The position numbers and the translations under genes are program-made. A model generated the notes under the pieces. That model made no database searches, was not told the DNA's origin, and saw only the letters and a program-made list of their open reading frames with translations. This document shows positions 61,544 through 64,000 of a stretch of DNA of 64,000 bases, in pieces; within the stretch, counting starts at the first letter, position 1, and every line of letters starts with the position of its first letter. Location: NCBI GenBank assembly GCA_963669155.1, contig OZ022596.1, forward strand, positions 4,861,304-4,925,303, given 5' to 3'. The DNA comes from Arbacia lixula. Lineage: Eukaryota > Echinodermata > Echinoidea > Arbacioida > Arbaciidae.

Positions 61544-62800
61544 TATAAATACGATGCTAATTGCCTGTTTAGTGCGTAGATACTTTTCAAACCTTCTTAT
61601 CTCATGCACCTGTTTTCATTGAATGCTGAAATTCATCAGTACAATACCTTCAACCTGTTAAATTCCACATGTGGAAAATCAAATACAAAATACTCTTTCC
61701 AAATCAGCCCGTTGTTTAGGTCCAGTAACCTAAAATTCATTACCAGCCCACATTCAGAATGCTTAGTTTCGTAATCTTTTAAAATCAACTTGTAAACAGT
61801 GTCAAAATAAAATGCCAGCCAAATTACAAAAGTTTACTGACTGACAATGGAAGCCACGTTGCTCAGTAATGTGTTTCTTTTGTAATAGCTTTTCTAAAAG
61901 CCCTTATACCATATGTTTTATAATACAGGTAACCTAGGCTCTGTGGTGCACTGAATGCATCGCATTCTTAATTCTTTTGTCTATCCTTTTCGCAGCTCGG
62001 AGCCGTGCCTATTTTATTGTGACCCGCGTTTTTTTCGGTTTGCCTGATTTTGCCCTAAGGGTATTATGTAATAGTAAGTGACGTGAGCACATATGGGAGA
62101 TCATGATTGGTAGATTTTGTTTTGGTATGAGGGAGTGGTGTGAGAAGCTATTTTGTCGCGATTGATGAAAGACCTGTTTTGTTACCCACGGGGAGGAGTC
62201 CTGTGTGCGGGAGAGAGTCGGGGAAGTCTGCGGACTTGCTGCATGAGAGTGAGTGTATCCGCCCCAACTCTAGCTGCCACTGTTTCTGCTGTCGTGAGTG
62301 GTAAATGCAGACTGCCGTCGTGTGGACACAAATTCCTCCGGGATGCAGGCAACAGGGTCTTCAATTCTTCAAAATGACTGTAAGTCTGAAACATGCCAGT
62401 TTGCGGGGGGGGGGGGGGGGGATCTACAACTGTTTAATTTCTTTATAGGCTAGTCTTTGATATTGAAGCTTGGTTTTCTAAAAATCAGTGCTTTAAACTA
62501 AAGTGAATATTTTGAATGCAAACAAGTTGTGACACGAAAATTACCAATTCAAATTGAATGATTTTTTCTAGTTCGGAAACTGAATGTATGTATTTGTCAG
62601 CAAAAACTGAAATGTGTTTAATTAGTAGTCAAATGTCATAAACGCCCTCTTTTGGCAAGAAACAAAAGTCGGCCATTTTATGTCAACCATGTCGAACTTT
62701 GAGGAAGCCTATATTGTTGGGTATTTCTCATTGATTGGTACCACCGTGTATTTACGGCATATATTTATATTGTACCCAATTCAGGCCACTGAGGCTTTTG
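61544..62800. other. Unassigned stretch with a G-run
   Basis: No recognisable gene. A 19-bp G-run near 62403-62421 and a moderately GC-rich part near 62180-62350 have no supported function. Confidence 0.4.
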
Positions 62801-63072
62801 CGGGTAAACCCTTTTCTGCATTGTTTATACTTGACCCGTACTCGTATTGGGCATTCTCATTTGACTCATGCATACTTATTTGCAGTAGAAAATCCACCTC
62901 AATGCATATCATGTAATTATACACTAACAATTAAACACATTCTCCTTGAATGTGTTGAACTTGCAAATATTCCTTTTAACTTTTTGATTGTCCTGACCTC
63001 AAGACATTATTAAGAGATATTTCGCGATTATGTGTGATAAACTTTCTAAAACAAATAAATCTTCACACTTGA
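62801..63072 (+). pseudogene. LINE C-terminal tail relic
   Basis: Reads RTRIGHSHLTHAYLF, then PPQCISCNYTLTIKHILLEC, a pattern seen at the C-terminal end of several non-LTR retrotransposons (RIGHT.LTH..L, C..C...LT..HIL..C). One frameshift near 63000 leads to LKTLLRDISRLCVINFLKQI, again typical of that tail. It lies 1.3 kb after the reverse-transcriptase relic on the same strand, and may be the other end of that element. Confidence 0.75.
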
Positions 63073-63094
63073 TTTTAAGTGGGAAACTGCTCGT

Positions 63095-63265
63095 ATCCCA
63101 ATCACAACAAGTATACCCTTGGACAAGGTATTTTATTCCAATTGCCTAGTCTTTCGGAGGAGACTTTAAACCGTCGGTCCCGTGTAAAGGAGAGTCACAC
63201 CATTGGCACCTTAAAGAATCTGCTTCTCTTTCCATAAAGAGTAGGGAAGTTATCCCGAGGAAGTA
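63095..63265. repeat. Short interspersed repeat-like segment
   Basis: Contains 'ttggacaaggtattttattc', 'cggaggagactttaaaccgt' and 'cggtcccgtgtaaaggagag', a run of phrases I associate with interspersed repeats in marine invertebrate genomes. It directly follows the LINE tail relic and may be its 3' end or a SINE sharing it. Confidence 0.4.
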
Positions 63266-63558
63266 GTTAACATATTGATTTATTTCTGATTTATAATCCT
63301 GCTAAAATTCTGTAAATCACATTAAGGAAACTTGAATTGTATAATCTTTTTAGATGAACTGTTCGACACTTATATGACACTCAAGTGTTAGAGGTGTCGT
63401 TGATTTCTTATCAATTAATCATTGTTTATACTTACATCTCTGCAATACTGCCGCTTTTTATTAATCGTCGCTAATGCCGATCAGTCACTATTTATATTTT
63501 CCTATGTTAAGTCATATGTTGATATAATACATGTTTTAATGTTGTATATTATTTTCAG

Positions 63559-63956
63559 TTGTTCTAGATTCGATGTACTGGTGGTCAAGACGCGACCCAT
63601 CGACATCGCCTGGCCCGCCAACGCCAAGGAGATCGCGCGGGAGATCCTGGATTATGTCACAGACGGCGACACACGCCCTCTCCTGGTCCATGCCTTTTCC
63701 GTCAGCTGCCACGTGTACGCCGAGATGCTCGACCTGATGGATGCATCGGAGGGAGAAGAGTAGCCATTAGGCCTATGCGTCGGTGCGTTACCGCATCGTT
63801 GATCAGATCCTGTACAGTTGTATTCTCTCCAGGGATAGCTACGAGGGTATCTACTCGCAGGCCGCCAACAACTCCTTTACGCAGTTTGTCATCAAGAGGG
63901 CTGCAGAGACCTACTATTGGCTGACCAACAAGTACACCATGGATAACATCGTCAAG
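63559..63956 (+). pseudogene. TMEM53/DUF829-like exon with frame lesions
   Basis: An acceptor at 63551-63558 (attttcag) opens a frame reading SRFDVLVVKTRPIDIAWP, AKEIAREILDYV, then RPLLVHAFSVSCHVYAEML, which fits the alpha/beta-hydrolase-like DUF829 family (TMEM53: VRA..., 'HVFSNGG..Y.EML'). The frame stops at 63761-63763. In another frame YASVRYRIVDQIL and NNSFTQFVIKRAAETYYW continue the family pattern up to a good donor, AAG|gtgagc, at 63957; that frame has its own TAG at 63768-63770. So at least a frameshift and a stop lie within 20 bp. The nucleophile region is FSVSC instead of the usual FSxGG. The exon is strikingly GC-rich against its surroundings. Either a decayed copy or a badly assembled real exon. 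Confidence 0.6.
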
Positions 63957-64000
63957 GTGAGCTTGAAGGGTGAACTCTCTATGAGCATTGGCGTGGAGAT

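Overview
Eukaryotic, AT-rich metazoan genomic DNA. The spliced genes, non-LTR retrotransposon and piggyBac remnants, short inverted-repeat elements and a lineage-specific cluster of divergent rhodopsin-class receptors suggest a marine invertebrate. An echinoderm is my best guess, because sea urchins carry large recent GPCR expansions; nothing in the window proves the species.

1-53.7 kb: a head-to-tail array of nine duplicated units, all on the + strand, each about 5-6 kb before later insertions or deletions. The array continues past the left edge. Each unit has a two-exon gene for a ~304-residue seven-transmembrane receptor: exon 1 holds TM1-TM2, a phase-0 intron of about 0.5 kb follows, and exon 2 holds TM3-TM7. 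Behind each gene is a 3' flank and a decayed reverse-transcriptase relic of a non-LTR retrotransposon in antisense; the relic was in place before the amplification. Each gene is preceded by a conserved flank with a TATA-like block about 670 bp before the ATG. Genes 1, 2, 4, 6, 7 and 8 have open frames. Genes 3 (large deletion), 5 (deletion plus nonsense codon) and 9 (frameshifts) are broken. The units are mosaics of two or three sequence types, which points to unequal exchange and gene conversion. Later insertions sit in single units: a piggyBac element (4.69-7.94 kb), an L2/CR1-like LINE 3' end (18.38-19.75 kb) and a 565-bp MITE in the leader of gene 7 (38.94-39.51 kb).

53.7-57.3 kb: array homology stops at a small inverted-repeat element (53,698-53,934) that carries a compact tRNA-Gly(UCC)-like unit with Pol III boxes and a T-run. 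A TA microsatellite and a repeat-built fold-back palindrome (54.72-55.25 kb) follow.

57.3-60.8 kb: a diverged, frameshifted relic of receptor exon 1 lies outside the array. It is cut off next to a ~3.2-kb inverted-repeat structure with G/C-tract tandem repeats in its arms, a loop of 'CCATCTTGG'-type repeats and a nested MITE.

60.8-64 kb: two further LINE relics (reverse-transcriptase C-terminal part; zinc-knuckle-like tail), a short interspersed repeat, and at the right edge a GC-rich exon of a TMEM53/DUF829-like gene with frame lesions.

The unifying theme is a rapidly evolving receptor cluster shaped by duplication, conversion, deletion and transposon insertion. Protein-family calls are made by eye from motifs; none has been checked against a database.
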